64,000 nucleotides of DNA, from NCBI GenBank assembly GCA_024694365.1, contig JAILJX010000054.1:22190-86189 (forward strand), in the 5' to 3' direction. Shown here in pieces: positions 47,439 through 54,566 of the stretch. This DNA is from Kiritimatiellia bacterium. Lineage in GTDB: Bacteria; Verrucomicrobiota; Kiritimatiellia; RFP12; UBA1067. Made by a program: the position numbers and the translations under genes. Numbering within the stretch: the stretch's first letter is position 1; every line of letters starts with the position of its first letter. The notes under the pieces are model-generated. The model did no database searches, was not told the DNA's origin, and saw only the letters and a list, made by a program, of their open reading frames with translations.

Positions 47439-47468
47439 TTGCGCCCTCAGGTGCTTTTTTGCTAAAAT
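47439..47468 (+). promoter_or_regulatory. Promoter of infC
   Basis: TTGCGC (47439-47444), 18-nt spacer, TAAAAT (47463-47468). Transcription should start near 47475, giving a leader of about 27 nt with the ribosome site AGAGGTGG before the ATC start codon at 47502. Confidence 0.65.
47441..47460 (+). terminator. Possible weak terminator after glgB
   Basis: A short stem GCGCC (47441-47445) with GGTGC (47450-47454), loop CTCA, is followed by six T. The 5-bp stem, with one G-T pair, is weak. The infC promoter begins inside it. Confidence 0.35.
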
Positions 47469-47501
47469 ATATCATCATCAACCAAACAGAAGAGGTGGGT
47501 T

Positions 47502-48080
47502 ATCGCACAGTTCACTCGTGTCAACTACAAGATCCGCGTGCCGCAGGTCCGCGTTCTTGATGCTATGGGAAATCAGCTCGGCGTCATGTCGACGCGCGAC
47601 GCGCAGCGCTTGGCGGAGGAGCGTGGGCTGGATCTCGTCGAGATCACCCCCAATGCCGTGCCGCCGGTCTGCAAGATAATGGACTACGGCAAGTTCAAGT
47701 ACGAAGAGTCCATAAAGGAGAAGCAGGCCAGGAAGTCCCAGAAGGTGCAGAAGGTCAAGGAGATCAAGTTCCATCCCGGCACCGATACGAATGATTTCGA
47801 CTACAAGCTCAAACAGATCCGCGGCTTCCTGGGGGAGGGATGCAAGGTGAAGCTCACCCTCCAGTACCGCGGCCGCGAAAACGCCCACCGCGAGCTTGGA
47901 GAGGATGTGATCAACCGCGTCCTGGCCCAGCTCAAGGACGAATGTTTCGTCGAACAGGCCCCGAAGACGCTCGGCCGCGTCCTCGGCGCGCTGATCGGTC
48001 CGCCGCGCAAGAACGGCCCGAAGGCGCGTGCGGCGGCGGATCAAGCCGCGGGCGGCGGCATCCGCATTTCGGTCAATTGA
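47502..48080 (+). CDS. infC: Translation initiation factor IF-3, ATC start codon
   Basis: IF-3 checks the start codon and keeps 30S subunits free. From the ATC at 47502 the product has 192 residues and begins AQFTRVNYKIRVPQVRVLD, the expected IF-3 amino end (residues N-Y-K-I-R). Starting at the next in-frame candidate, GTG at 47538, would cut that off. The ribosome site AGAGGTGG sits 5-6 nt before ATC. Core motifs: GLDLVEITPNAVPPVCKIMD, KFKYEE and VKEIKFHPGTDTNDFDYKLK. Non-standard infC starts (ATT in E. coli, ATC in Myxococcus) allow IF-3 to limit its own synthesis. rpmI and rplT, the usual followers, are absent. Confidence 0.9.
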   Translation: MAQFTRVNYKIRVPQVRVLDAMGNQLGVMSTRDAQRLAEERGLDLVEITPNAVPPVCKIMDYGKFKYEESIKEKQARKSQKVQKVKEIKFHPGTDTNDFDYKLKQIRGFLGEGCKVKLTLQYRGRENAHRELGEDVINRVLAQLKDECFVEQAPKTLGRVLGALIGPPRKNGPKARAAADQAAGGGIRISVN

Positions 48081-48100
48081 TCCCTGGGAGGTTTTTCCTC

Positions 48101-48985
48101 ATGGGCAAGTTCAGATTGAGGGGGCAGCGCAGGCGCAACCGCGCCTTGCGCGCGCGCACGGTGCCGCTGAGGGCGATGGTCCCGAACCTGGTGACATCGC
48201 TCGCCGCCTGTGCGGGCATAACCTCCATGACGCTGTCCAGCGAAGGGCGCTTCGGGGAAGCTCTCGTCGCGCTTCTCGTCGCGTGCGTGTGCGACGGCAT
48301 GGACGGCAGGATCGCAAGGCTTCTCAAGGCCAGCAGCAAGCTCGGGGCGGAGCTCGACTCCCTCGCCGATTTCGTGAACTTCGGCGTGGCGCCGGCCCTT
48401 TTCATGTTCTTCTGGCTCACGGGCGGGCCGACCCACGTCGCCTCCGGCGGGCACGTGAACCCGACTGTCGTCAGGATGGTCCTCGGCTGCTCGCTCTTCT
48501 ACGCGATGTGCGACTGCTTCCGCCTGGCGCGCTTCAACACGATGCTGGAGGAGACGCCGCTTCCGTACTGGAAGCATTTCTTCACCGGCGTCCCCGCGCC
48601 GGGGGGATGCTGGATGGTTCTTACGCCGTACATCCTCCTCTACGCCTTCAATGCGCCTGAGACGTCGGCGGCGTACCGCATCATGGGCTCGCCCTGGTTC
48701 GGCATGGGCATGCTTCTGTTCGTCGGCACTCTCATGGCCTCGCGCCTGCCGACGATATCGCTCAAGGCCATACACATCCCGAAGAGGGCGCAGCGGCCCG
48801 TGCTGGCGTTCGCGCTCCTCCTGGTGGCTTCTCTCTTCATCGATCTGTGGATGACCCTGGGCATCCTCGGCGCCGCTTACGTGCTTACCGTCCCCCTGAC
48901 GGGGCTCGCGTTCCTCAAGGCGAAGGCGAGATACGAGAGGGGCGCCGGGGCCGACCAGGCGAAAAACATTCCTGTCGGGGCTTGA
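48101..48985 (+). CDS. pssA: CDP-diacylglycerol-serine O-phosphatidyltransferase
   Basis: Makes phosphatidylserine at the inner membrane, on the way to phosphatidylethanolamine. 294 residues, about seven membrane segments. The CDP-alcohol transferase motif D-x2-DG-x2-AR-x8-G-x3-D-x3-D is complete: CDGMDGRIAR followed by SKLGAELDSLADF (about 64-92). The basic amino end (RLRGQRRRNRALRAR) is typical of the type II enzyme. The start ATG follows the ribosome site GGGAGG, 20 nt after infC. Confidence 0.9.
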   Translation: MGKFRLRGQRRRNRALRARTVPLRAMVPNLVTSLAACAGITSMTLSSEGRFGEALVALLVACVCDGMDGRIARLLKASSKLGAELDSLADFVNFGVAPALFMFFWLTGGPTHVASGGHVNPTVVRMVLGCSLFYAMCDCFRLARFNTMLEETPLPYWKHFFTGVPAPGGCWMVLTPYILLYAFNAPETSAAYRIMGSPWFGMGMLLFVGTLMASRLPTISLKAIHIPKRAQRPVLAFALLLVASLFIDLWMTLGILGAAYVLTVPLTGLAFLKAKARYERGAGADQAKNIPVGA

Positions 48986-49011
48986 CTTCGACAGGCCATA
49001 AAGGGTAAAAT
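48982..49011 (+). promoter_or_regulatory. Promoter of the surface-repeat protein gene
   Basis: TTGACT (48982-48987), 18-nt spacer, TAAAAT (49006-49011). This is the best -35 box of the window. The leader of about 35 nt ends in AAAAGGAGAA before the ATG at 49053. Confidence 0.75.
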
Positions 49012-49052
49012 ATCCCAACAATCTTTCAAGTCTCAAACCAAAAGGAGAATCA

Positions 49053-49763
49053 ATGAATCGTACGATAAAGATCGGTATTGCGGCGCTTGCGCTCGCGGCT
49101 ACGGCTCCCGCCTTCGCGCAGGGCAATGAGGATGAAGGCCCCGTGGGCTGGACTCCTGTGGCAATCGGCCTGGCCACCCCCGTTCAGCTCCCCTGGGGGC
49201 TCAACCGCTGGGATGTCTACGGCCTCGACCTCAACCTCTTCTATTCCGACGCTCCGAAGATGTACGGTCTCGACGTCGGCGGTCTCGCCGCCCTCACCCG
49301 CACGAAGATGTACGGCCTGCAGGTCGGCGGTCTTGCGAACGTCGCCCTCGAAGGGCCCGTGCGCGGCGCGCGCGTCACGCTCGGCCTCAACTACGCCAAG
49401 GATGACGTCCGCGGCTTCGAAGCTGGCCTCGTCGGCTTCCGCGATTCGTTCCATGGCCTTGACGTGAACTTCCTCGCCTCCTTCCAGCGCGCAGAGTGCG
49501 GCTGCCAGATCTCCGGCCTCGCGAACGTCGCGACCGAAGAGAGCTACGGCCTCAACGTCGCCGGTCTCACCAACCTCTCCAGCGGCAAGGCGTACGGTCT
49601 GCAGCTCGCCTGCATCTTCAACTACACCGAAGAGCTCCACGGCGCGCAGATCGGCCTCGTGAACTACACGACCCATTGCCCCTCCGGATTCCAGATCGGT
49701 CTCGTGAACATCATCATGCAGAACCAGATCAAGGTTCTTCCCTTCGTGAACGGCTACTTCTGA
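49053..49763 (+). CDS. Exported LA_2272-type surface-repeat protein
   Basis: A 236-residue protein with a clear signal peptide (IGIAALALAATAPAFAQG, cleavage after AFA). The mature part is built of short beta repeats of the kind YGLDVGGLAAL / YGLQVGGLANV / YGLNVAGLTNL / HGAQIGLVNY at roughly 18-25-residue spacing, the pattern of the LA_2272 family of surface proteins. It has no catalytic motif. Likely outer membrane or surface. The strong promoter and ribosome site suggest high expression. Confidence 0.75.
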   Translation: MNRTIKIGIAALALAATAPAFAQGNEDEGPVGWTPVAIGLATPVQLPWGLNRWDVYGLDLNLFYSDAPKMYGLDVGGLAALTRTKMYGLQVGGLANVALEGPVRGARVTLGLNYAKDDVRGFEAGLVGFRDSFHGLDVNFLASFQRAECGCQISGLANVATEESYGLNVAGLTNLSSGKAYGLQLACIFNYTEELHGAQIGLVNYTTHCPSGFQIGLVNIIMQNQIKVLPFVNGYF

Positions 49764-49769
49764 TATCAT
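49764..49769 (+). promoter_or_regulatory. Possible -10 box of parB, leaderless arrangement
   Basis: TATCAT, one mismatch to consensus, directly after the previous stop codon and 6 nt before the parB ATG. No ribosome site is present in the 12-nt gap. Confidence 0.5.
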
Positions 49770-49775
49770 CCCGCG

Positions 49776-50768
49776 ATGTCGAAGAATCCGTTTCTCAAGA
49801 AAGCGACGGGGGCCGCCAAGGCCCCCGTGCGCGTTGAAAAGAAGAAGCACGGTCTCGGCCGCGGGCTAGATTCGCTCATCCCCTCCAAGCCGGCGGGGCC
49901 GATGGCTCCCGTGCCGGCCTTGAAGGCGCCGCCTCCCGCGGCGCCGTCCGCGCCGGCGGACCCACTTGAGCTCCCCATACTCGACATCGCCCGCAGCCCC
50001 TGGCAGCCGAGGCGCGAGTTCAAGGAGGAGGAGCTTTCCGAGCTTGCCGAGTCTCTCAGGAACAACGGCCTCGTCCAGCCCCCGACCGTCCGCAGAAAGG
50101 CCGACGGCAAGTACGAGCTCGTCGCCGGCGAACGCCGACTCAGGGCGGCGCTTCTCGCAGGGTGGAAAAAGATCCGCGTCACGCTCATCGAGGCGGACGA
50201 TCTTACGGCCGCCGCGATGACGACGACCGAGAACCTCCAGCGCGAGGATCTCAACCCGATAGAGGAGGCCGTAAGCTACAAGACGCTCCAGGACAAGTTC
50301 AACCTGACCCAGCAGGAGGTCGCGGAGAAGGTCGGCAAGGGCCGCGCCACCGTCGCGAACTCCGTGCGCCTTCTCGAACTTCCGGAAGAAGTGAAGGAGC
50401 TGGTCCAGAACAGGCTTCTGTCGGTCGGCCACGCCAAGCTTCTTCTTTCGGTCGACGGCGAGAAGGACAGGGTCCTCCTCGCACGCGACTGCGTGAACGG
50501 CCAGCTTACCGTGCGCGCGCTCGAGAAACGCATCGCCCGCATGCGCGCGCCGGTCGCCGAAAAGCCGCGCGGCACAGCAGACCTCCCCGACGGCTACGTG
50601 CGCTCGCTCGCCGACAAGCTCCGCAAGTTCTTCGGCTGCGCCGTGAGGCTCACGAGCGGCGTCACCCATGCGAACGGACGCCACGTCAAGGGCGTGCTGG
50701 AGATCGATTTCTTCGACAACGACGAGCTCGACAGGATAATCCGCATGATCGGGGTCGAGGTCGACTGA
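49776..50768 (+). CDS. parB: Chromosome partitioning protein ParB
   Basis: CTPase clamp that loads at parS sites and spreads to form the partition complex. 330 residues: a basic Pro/Ala-rich amino tail, then the ParB/Srx domain from about 68 (SPWQPRREFKEEELSELAES), with box I GERRLRAALLAGW and box II TENLQREDLNPIEEAVSYKT, then the helix-turn-helix (LTQQEVAEKVGKGRATVANS) and a dimer domain (LEIDFFDNDELDRIIRMIGV). KHGLGRGLDSLIP near the start is the usual ParA-contacting motif. Its partner parA is 11 kb downstream, not adjacent. Confidence 0.95.
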   Translation: MSKNPFLKKATGAAKAPVRVEKKKHGLGRGLDSLIPSKPAGPMAPVPALKAPPPAAPSAPADPLELPILDIARSPWQPRREFKEEELSELAESLRNNGLVQPPTVRRKADGKYELVAGERRLRAALLAGWKKIRVTLIEADDLTAAAMTTTENLQREDLNPIEEAVSYKTLQDKFNLTQQEVAEKVGKGRATVANSVRLLELPEEVKELVQNRLLSVGHAKLLLSVDGEKDRVLLARDCVNGQLTVRALEKRIARMRAPVAEKPRGTADLPDGYVRSLADKLRKFFGCAVRLTSGVTHANGRHVKGVLEIDFFDNDELDRIIRMIGVEVD

Positions 50769-50770
50769 CG

Positions 50771-51634
50771 ATGCTTTGCGCCCTGCTTGCGGCCGCCATG
50801 GCCTTCACCCCCGCCGATGCGCGTCTCGCACGGGACACCGCGGCGGGGCTTGTCGTCCGCCACACTCCGCGCGACGCAGGGACGATCCCCGGGCGCCTCG
50901 CGGCTAACTACATCCTCGATGCCGCCAATGCGACCGGCATGGACGCGCGGCTCGACAGGTTTTCCGCGCAGACGCCCTCCGGCATGCGCAATTTCGTCAA
51001 CGTCGAGGCCAGATACGTGTCTGACGAATCGGCCCCATGGCTTGTGTTCGTCTCCCACTACGACACCAAGCCCGGCGTCGACTGCCCCGGCGCGAACGAC
51101 GGGGCATCCACCAGCGGACTCCTCGTCGCTCTCGCCAACGCCATCTACGACCGCCGGCCCAAGGGGATAAACATCATATGCCTCTGGACCGACGGCGAGG
51201 AGTGCCAGGTGGCGTACGGACCCGACGACGGTCTTTGGGGGGCGCGCCACGCCGCCGCCAAGTACAGGCGCGAGGGGCTTAACGTCCGCGCCGTCATCTG
51301 CTTCGACATGCTCGGCGACGCAGATCTCCACATCACCATGCCGAAGAACACGACACCCGGCCTCAGGCGCGCCGTCCTGAAGCTCGCGAAGCACCTGAAA
51401 CTTGAGGACAAGGTCAGCGAGAGCGCGGAGCCTCTCCACGACGACCACGTCCCCTTCATCAAGGAGGGCTTCAGGGCCGTCGACCTCATCGATTTCGACT
51501 ACGGCGGCGCGAAGGGCGAGAATCTCCACTGGCATACGCCCGCGGATACGATGGACAAGGTGTCGGAGGAGTCGCTGCTTGTCGCGGGCCGCATCGCCGC
51601 CGGCCTCATAAATGGACTTTCTGACGGCCGATAG
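50771..51634 (+). CDS. M28-family metallopeptidase / glutaminyl-cyclase-like
   Basis: A 287-residue zinc hydrolase. Metal ligands in the expected order: VFVSHYDTK (His), GANDGAST (bridging Asp), WTDGEEC (catalytic Glu-Glu), ICFDMLGD (Asp) and LHWHTPADTMDKVS (His). The last motif is typical of the QPCT-like branch of M28, so amino-terminal pyroglutamate formation is possible as well as aminopeptidase action. The first 14 residues are hydrophobic (LCALLAAAMAF), probably a signal peptide. Starts 2 nt after parB. Confidence 0.85.
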   Translation: MLCALLAAAMAFTPADARLARDTAAGLVVRHTPRDAGTIPGRLAANYILDAANATGMDARLDRFSAQTPSGMRNFVNVEARYVSDESAPWLVFVSHYDTKPGVDCPGANDGASTSGLLVALANAIYDRRPKGINIICLWTDGEECQVAYGPDDGLWGARHAAAKYRREGLNVRAVICFDMLGDADLHITMPKNTTPGLRRAVLKLAKHLKLEDKVSESAEPLHDDHVPFIKEGFRAVDLIDFDYGGAKGENLHWHTPADTMDKVSEESLLVAGRIAAGLINGLSDGR

Positions 51635-51643
51635 CAGCGAAAT

Positions 51644-51653
51644 ATGGTATAAT
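51644..51653 (+). promoter_or_regulatory. Extended -10 promoter of the XRE-cupin regulator
   Basis: ATGGTATAAT, 43 nt before the ATG at 51696; leader of about 35 nt with the ribosome site AGAAAGGA. Confidence 0.75.
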
Positions 51654-51695
51654 AGTCAATTGCGACAAGGCGATATCGACAGAGAAAGGATGCGA

Positions 51696-52259
51696 ATGAG
51701 CAAGGAAAGCAAGGTTGCGGAAAGAATCCGCGCGTACCGCGAAAAGCTGGGACTCTCCGTCCCCGATCTCGCGGCCAAGAGTTCAGTGGACGGAAAAATC
51801 ATCGAGTCCATAGAGGCGGGCGAAGTCATCCCCGCGCTCGGAGTCCTCACGAAGCTCTCCCGCGCGCTCGGGCAGAGGCTCGGCACGTTCATGGACGATC
51901 AGTTCAAGCCCGACCCGATCATCACCCGCGCCGCCGACCTCGACGCCGCGTCCGTCCGCAAGGAGGGCACCAACGCCCTCGGCTACGCGTCCCACTCGCT
52001 TGCGATCGGCAAGCCCGACAGGCACATGGATCCGTTCAGGATCGAATTCGACGCCGATGGCGTCGACATGGTCTCCAGCCACGAGGGCGAGGAGCTCATA
52101 ATCTGCATCGATGGCGAAATCGAGCTTTCGTACGGAGAGGAGAAATTCACCCTCCGCCCCGGCGATACGGCATACTACAACTCGGTCGTCCGCCATGGCC
52201 TCAAGGCCATCGGCGGAAAGGGCGCCTCGATCTACGGCGTCGTTTTCATGCCTCTTTGA
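51696..52259 (+). CDS. XRE-family regulator with cupin domain
   Basis: A 187-residue transcriptional regulator. Helix-turn-helix at about 8-62 (IRAYREKLGLSVPDLAAKSS; VIPALGVLTKLSRALGQRLG) and a cupin effector domain at about 112-185 (HEGEELIICIDGEIELSYGE; LRPGDTAYYNSVVRHGL). Relatives control fatty-acid, acetate or polyamine pathways. Because accD and accA follow directly, control of malonyl-CoA synthesis is a reasonable guess. ATG at 51696 is preferred to the ATG two codons earlier, which lies within the ribosome site. Confidence 0.85.
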   Translation: MSKESKVAERIRAYREKLGLSVPDLAAKSSVDGKIIESIEAGEVIPALGVLTKLSRALGQRLGTFMDDQFKPDPIITRAADLDAASVRKEGTNALGYASHSLAIGKPDRHMDPFRIEFDADGVDMVSSHEGEELIICIDGEIELSYGEEKFTLRPGDTAYYNSVVRHGLKAIGGKGASIYGVVFMPL

Positions 52260-52278
52260 CACATCCAGGAGAAGAACT

Positions 52279-53109
52279 ATGAGCTGGTTCGAACCCAAGG
52301 CGGAGAAACCCGCGATTCCGCCCGCAAAGGCTCTTTGGGCGATCTGCCCCAAGTGCAAAAGCCACATGCCCAAGGAGGAGTGGAAGGCGAACAACGCCAT
52401 CTGCCCGAAGTGCAACTACCACGGCCGCCTCTCCGCGCGCGAGCGCATAGCCCAGGTGGCCGATGAGGGGACTTTCTCCGAGGTGTTCCGCGAGGTCAGC
52501 TATTCGGACCACCTCGGCTTCCACGACGCCTCGGGCGACTACAGGACGAAGGTCGAGGCGACTATCGCCAAGACTGGCGAGAAGGAGTCCGTCGTCATGG
52601 GGACGTGCGAGATCTCCGGCCACAAGGCGATGCTCGGCGTCATGGACTTCTCGTTCATGGGCGGCAGCCTCGGCACGGGCACGGGCGAGCGCATAGCGAG
52701 GGCCTGCGAGCAGGCGATCGCCGAGCGCCGTCCGCTGGTGATCTTCTCCGCCTCGGGCGGGGCGCGCATGCACGAGGGCATCCTCTCGCTCATGCAGATG
52801 GCCAAGACGTCCGCGGCGATCGGCAGGCTCAAGGACGCGGGCCTTCCCTACATAAGCGTGCTGACCGACCCCACGACAGGCGGCGTGAGCGCCTCCTACG
52901 CGATGCTGGGCGACATCAACGTGACCGAGCCCAAGGCCCTCATCGGCTTCGCCGGACGCCGCGTCATCGAAAACACGATTCACCAGAAGCTGCCCGCCGA
53001 CTTTCAGAGCGCGGAGTATCTGGAGAAGCACGGCTTCATCGACAAGATCGTCGAGCGCAAGGACATGAAGTCCTTCCTCGCCAAAATGCTCAATTACTGG
53101 GGGTTCTGA
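52279..53109 (+). CDS. accD: Acetyl-CoA carboxylase carboxyltransferase subunit beta
   Basis: With AccA, transfers the carboxyl group from biotin to acetyl-CoA for fatty-acid synthesis. 276 residues: a zinc ribbon with four cysteines (CPKCKSH about 23-26 and CPKCNYHG about 42-45), then the crotonase-like core (VVMGTCEISGHKAMLGVMDF; FMGGSLGTGTGERIARACEQ; GGARMHEGILSLMQMAKT). Ribosome site AGGAGAAG. accA follows 1 nt after its stop. Confidence 0.96.
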   Translation: MSWFEPKAEKPAIPPAKALWAICPKCKSHMPKEEWKANNAICPKCNYHGRLSARERIAQVADEGTFSEVFREVSYSDHLGFHDASGDYRTKVEATIAKTGEKESVVMGTCEISGHKAMLGVMDFSFMGGSLGTGTGERIARACEQAIAERRPLVIFSASGGARMHEGILSLMQMAKTSAAIGRLKDAGLPYISVLTDPTTGGVSASYAMLGDINVTEPKALIGFAGRRVIENTIHQKLPADFQSAEYLEKHGFIDKIVERKDMKSFLAKMLNYWGF

Positions 53110-53110
53110 G

Positions 53111-53938
53111 ATGGCGACCAAGACAGCGAAGAAAACGGCGGCGAAGAAGTCCGCCTGGGATTGCGTCAAGCTTGCGCGCGATGCGAAGCGTCCGCATGTC
53201 ATGGACTTCATCGCGGCGCTGTGCGATGATTTCGAGGAGCTCCACGGCGACAGGCTGGTGAACGACGATCCCGCCATGGTCGCGGGCTTCGCGACTCTGG
53301 ATTCTTTCAAGGTTCTCGTCCTCGGCCACCGCAAGGGCGCGACCGTCGAGGAGAACGTCGCCGCCAATTTCGGCATGGTCAACCCCGACGGCTACCGCAA
53401 GGCTATGCGCCTGGCGAAGCTCGCCGAGCGTTTCGGCAACCCGATAGTCACGTTCGTAGACACCCCCGGCGCATATCCCGGCAAGGAGGCCGAGGAGCGC
53501 GGCCAGGCCGAGGCGATCGCAAAGTCCCTCGAGTTTTTCGCGGGCCTAAGGACTCCTATCGTCGTCGTCGTCACCGGTGAAGGCGGCTCGGGCGGAGCTC
53601 TCGCGATAGCTGTCGGCGACAGGGTTCTCATGATGGAGAACGCGGTCTATTCCGTGATTTCCCCGGAAGGCTGCGCCGGCATCCTCTGGCGCGACGGCAA
53701 GGAGGCCCCCGCGGCCGCGGAGGCGCTCAAGATAACGGCGGGCGATCTCCTGAAGCTCGGCGCGGTGGACGAGGTCGTCAAGGAGCCCGCGGGCGGAGCG
53801 CAGAAGAACCCCAAGTCGGCTTGCGCGGCGGTAAAGAAGTCCGTCGTCGCCGCATTGAAGGAGCTCGCCAAGCTTTCCCCAGAAGAGCTTGTCGAAAAGC
53901 GCTACGCTAAGCTGCGCGCCTACGGCAACTTTTTCTGA
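53111..53938 (+). CDS. accA: Acetyl-CoA carboxylase carboxyltransferase subunit alpha
   Basis: Partner of AccD in the carboxyltransferase. 275 residues; core runs RPHVMDFIAALCDDFEELHG, GMVNPDGYRKAMRLAKLAER, FVDTPGAYPGKEAEERGQAE and EGGSGGALAIAVGDRVLMME are those of AccA. It is shorter than E. coli AccA (319) because the amino-terminal helical extension is replaced by a Lys/Ala tail (ATKTAKKTAAKKSAW). An accD-accA order with a one-base gap implies equal synthesis. Confidence 0.95.
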   Translation: MATKTAKKTAAKKSAWDCVKLARDAKRPHVMDFIAALCDDFEELHGDRLVNDDPAMVAGFATLDSFKVLVLGHRKGATVEENVAANFGMVNPDGYRKAMRLAKLAERFGNPIVTFVDTPGAYPGKEAEERGQAEAIAKSLEFFAGLRTPIVVVVTGEGGSGGALAIAVGDRVLMMENAVYSVISPEGCAGILWRDGKEAPAAAEALKITAGDLLKLGAVDEVVKEPAGGAQKNPKSACAAVKKSVVAALKELAKLSPEELVEKRYAKLRAYGNFF

Positions 53939-53951
53939 GGCGGGCGTCTCT

Positions 53952-54392
53952 GTGCGCGCGATCGTATCGCTCGGCTCCAACATCGAGCCACGCCGCGGTT
54001 ATCTCGATCGCGCGCTTCGCATGCTCTCGGCGCTCCCCCGGACGCGTCTTCTGGCGGCGAGTTCGGTCGTCGAGACCGAGGGCGTGGGCGTTCCCGAAGA
54101 GTTCGCGGACCTGAAGTTCCTCAACCAGGCGGCCGTTTTCGAGACGGATCTCCCCGTGCGCGAGTTTTCACGTCTCATGCACGGGATAGAGGACGCGCTC
54201 GGGAGGGTTAGGACGGTGCGGAACGGTCCGAGGACAATCGACCTCGATCTCATCGACTTCGGTGGGCTCTCCATGGACGACCCCGAGATCACCCTCCCCC
54301 ATCCCCGCGCCCGCGAGCGAGCGTTCGTGACGGAGCCTCTCGCGGAGCTCGGCATCGAATTGCAAGCCCCGTCCGCAAGCAGAGCCGGTTGA
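53952..54392 (+). CDS. folK: 6-hydroxymethyl-7,8-dihydropterin pyrophosphokinase
   Basis: Transfers pyrophosphate from ATP in folate synthesis. 146 residues: AIVSLGSNIEPRRGYLDRAL at the start, FLNQAAVFET, and the signature GPRTIDLDLIDFG with LPHPRARERAFVTEPLAEL. GTG start at 53952 just before the first conserved strand. The last residues (PSASRAG) and the stop codon are encoded inside the first unit of the 75-bp repeat, so the repeat has supplied or replaced the gene's end. Confidence 0.9.
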   Translation: MRAIVSLGSNIEPRRGYLDRALRMLSALPRTRLLAASSVVETEGVGVPEEFADLKFLNQAAVFETDLPVREFSRLMHGIEDALGRVRTVRNGPRTIDLDLIDFGGLSMDDPEITLPHPRARERAFVTEPLAELGIELQAPSASRAG

Positions 54393-54555
54393 GATATGAT
54401 GCAGTAAGAGGCTTAGTCGCAATCTTTCGCCGAGGTTGGACAAACTCGCGTAAGCAGAGCCGGTTGAGATGTGGTACAGTAAGAGGCTTAGTCGCAATCT
54501 TTCGCCGAGGTTGGACAAACTCGCGTAAGCAGAGCCGGTTGAGATATGGTATAAT
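54377..54555 (+). repeat. 75-bp tandem repeat carrying the lysA promoter
   Basis: Two complete 75-bp units (54377-54451, 54452-54526) and the first 29 bp of a third (54527-54555). Units 1 and 2 differ at about three bases, all in the -10 region: TGCAGT in unit 1, TACAGT in unit 2; the third has the full TATAAT. Each unit starts AAGCAGAGCCGGTTGAGAT and continues through GCAATCTTTCGCCGAGG. A related copy lies at 168-232. The near-identity suggests recent duplication. Confidence 0.9.
54546..54555 (+). promoter_or_regulatory. Extended -10 promoter of lysA, near-leaderless
   Basis: ATGGTATAAT at the end of the tandem repeat; 11 nt separate the box from the ATG at 54567, so the leader is at most about 5 nt. 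Confidence 0.75.
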
Positions 54556-54566
54556 ATCACCCAATC

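Noticed and set aside
54168..54564. Minus-strand frames with repeated HISTGSAYASLSNLGERLRL peptides
   Set aside because: These are translations of the 75-bp promoter repeat and have no start signals.
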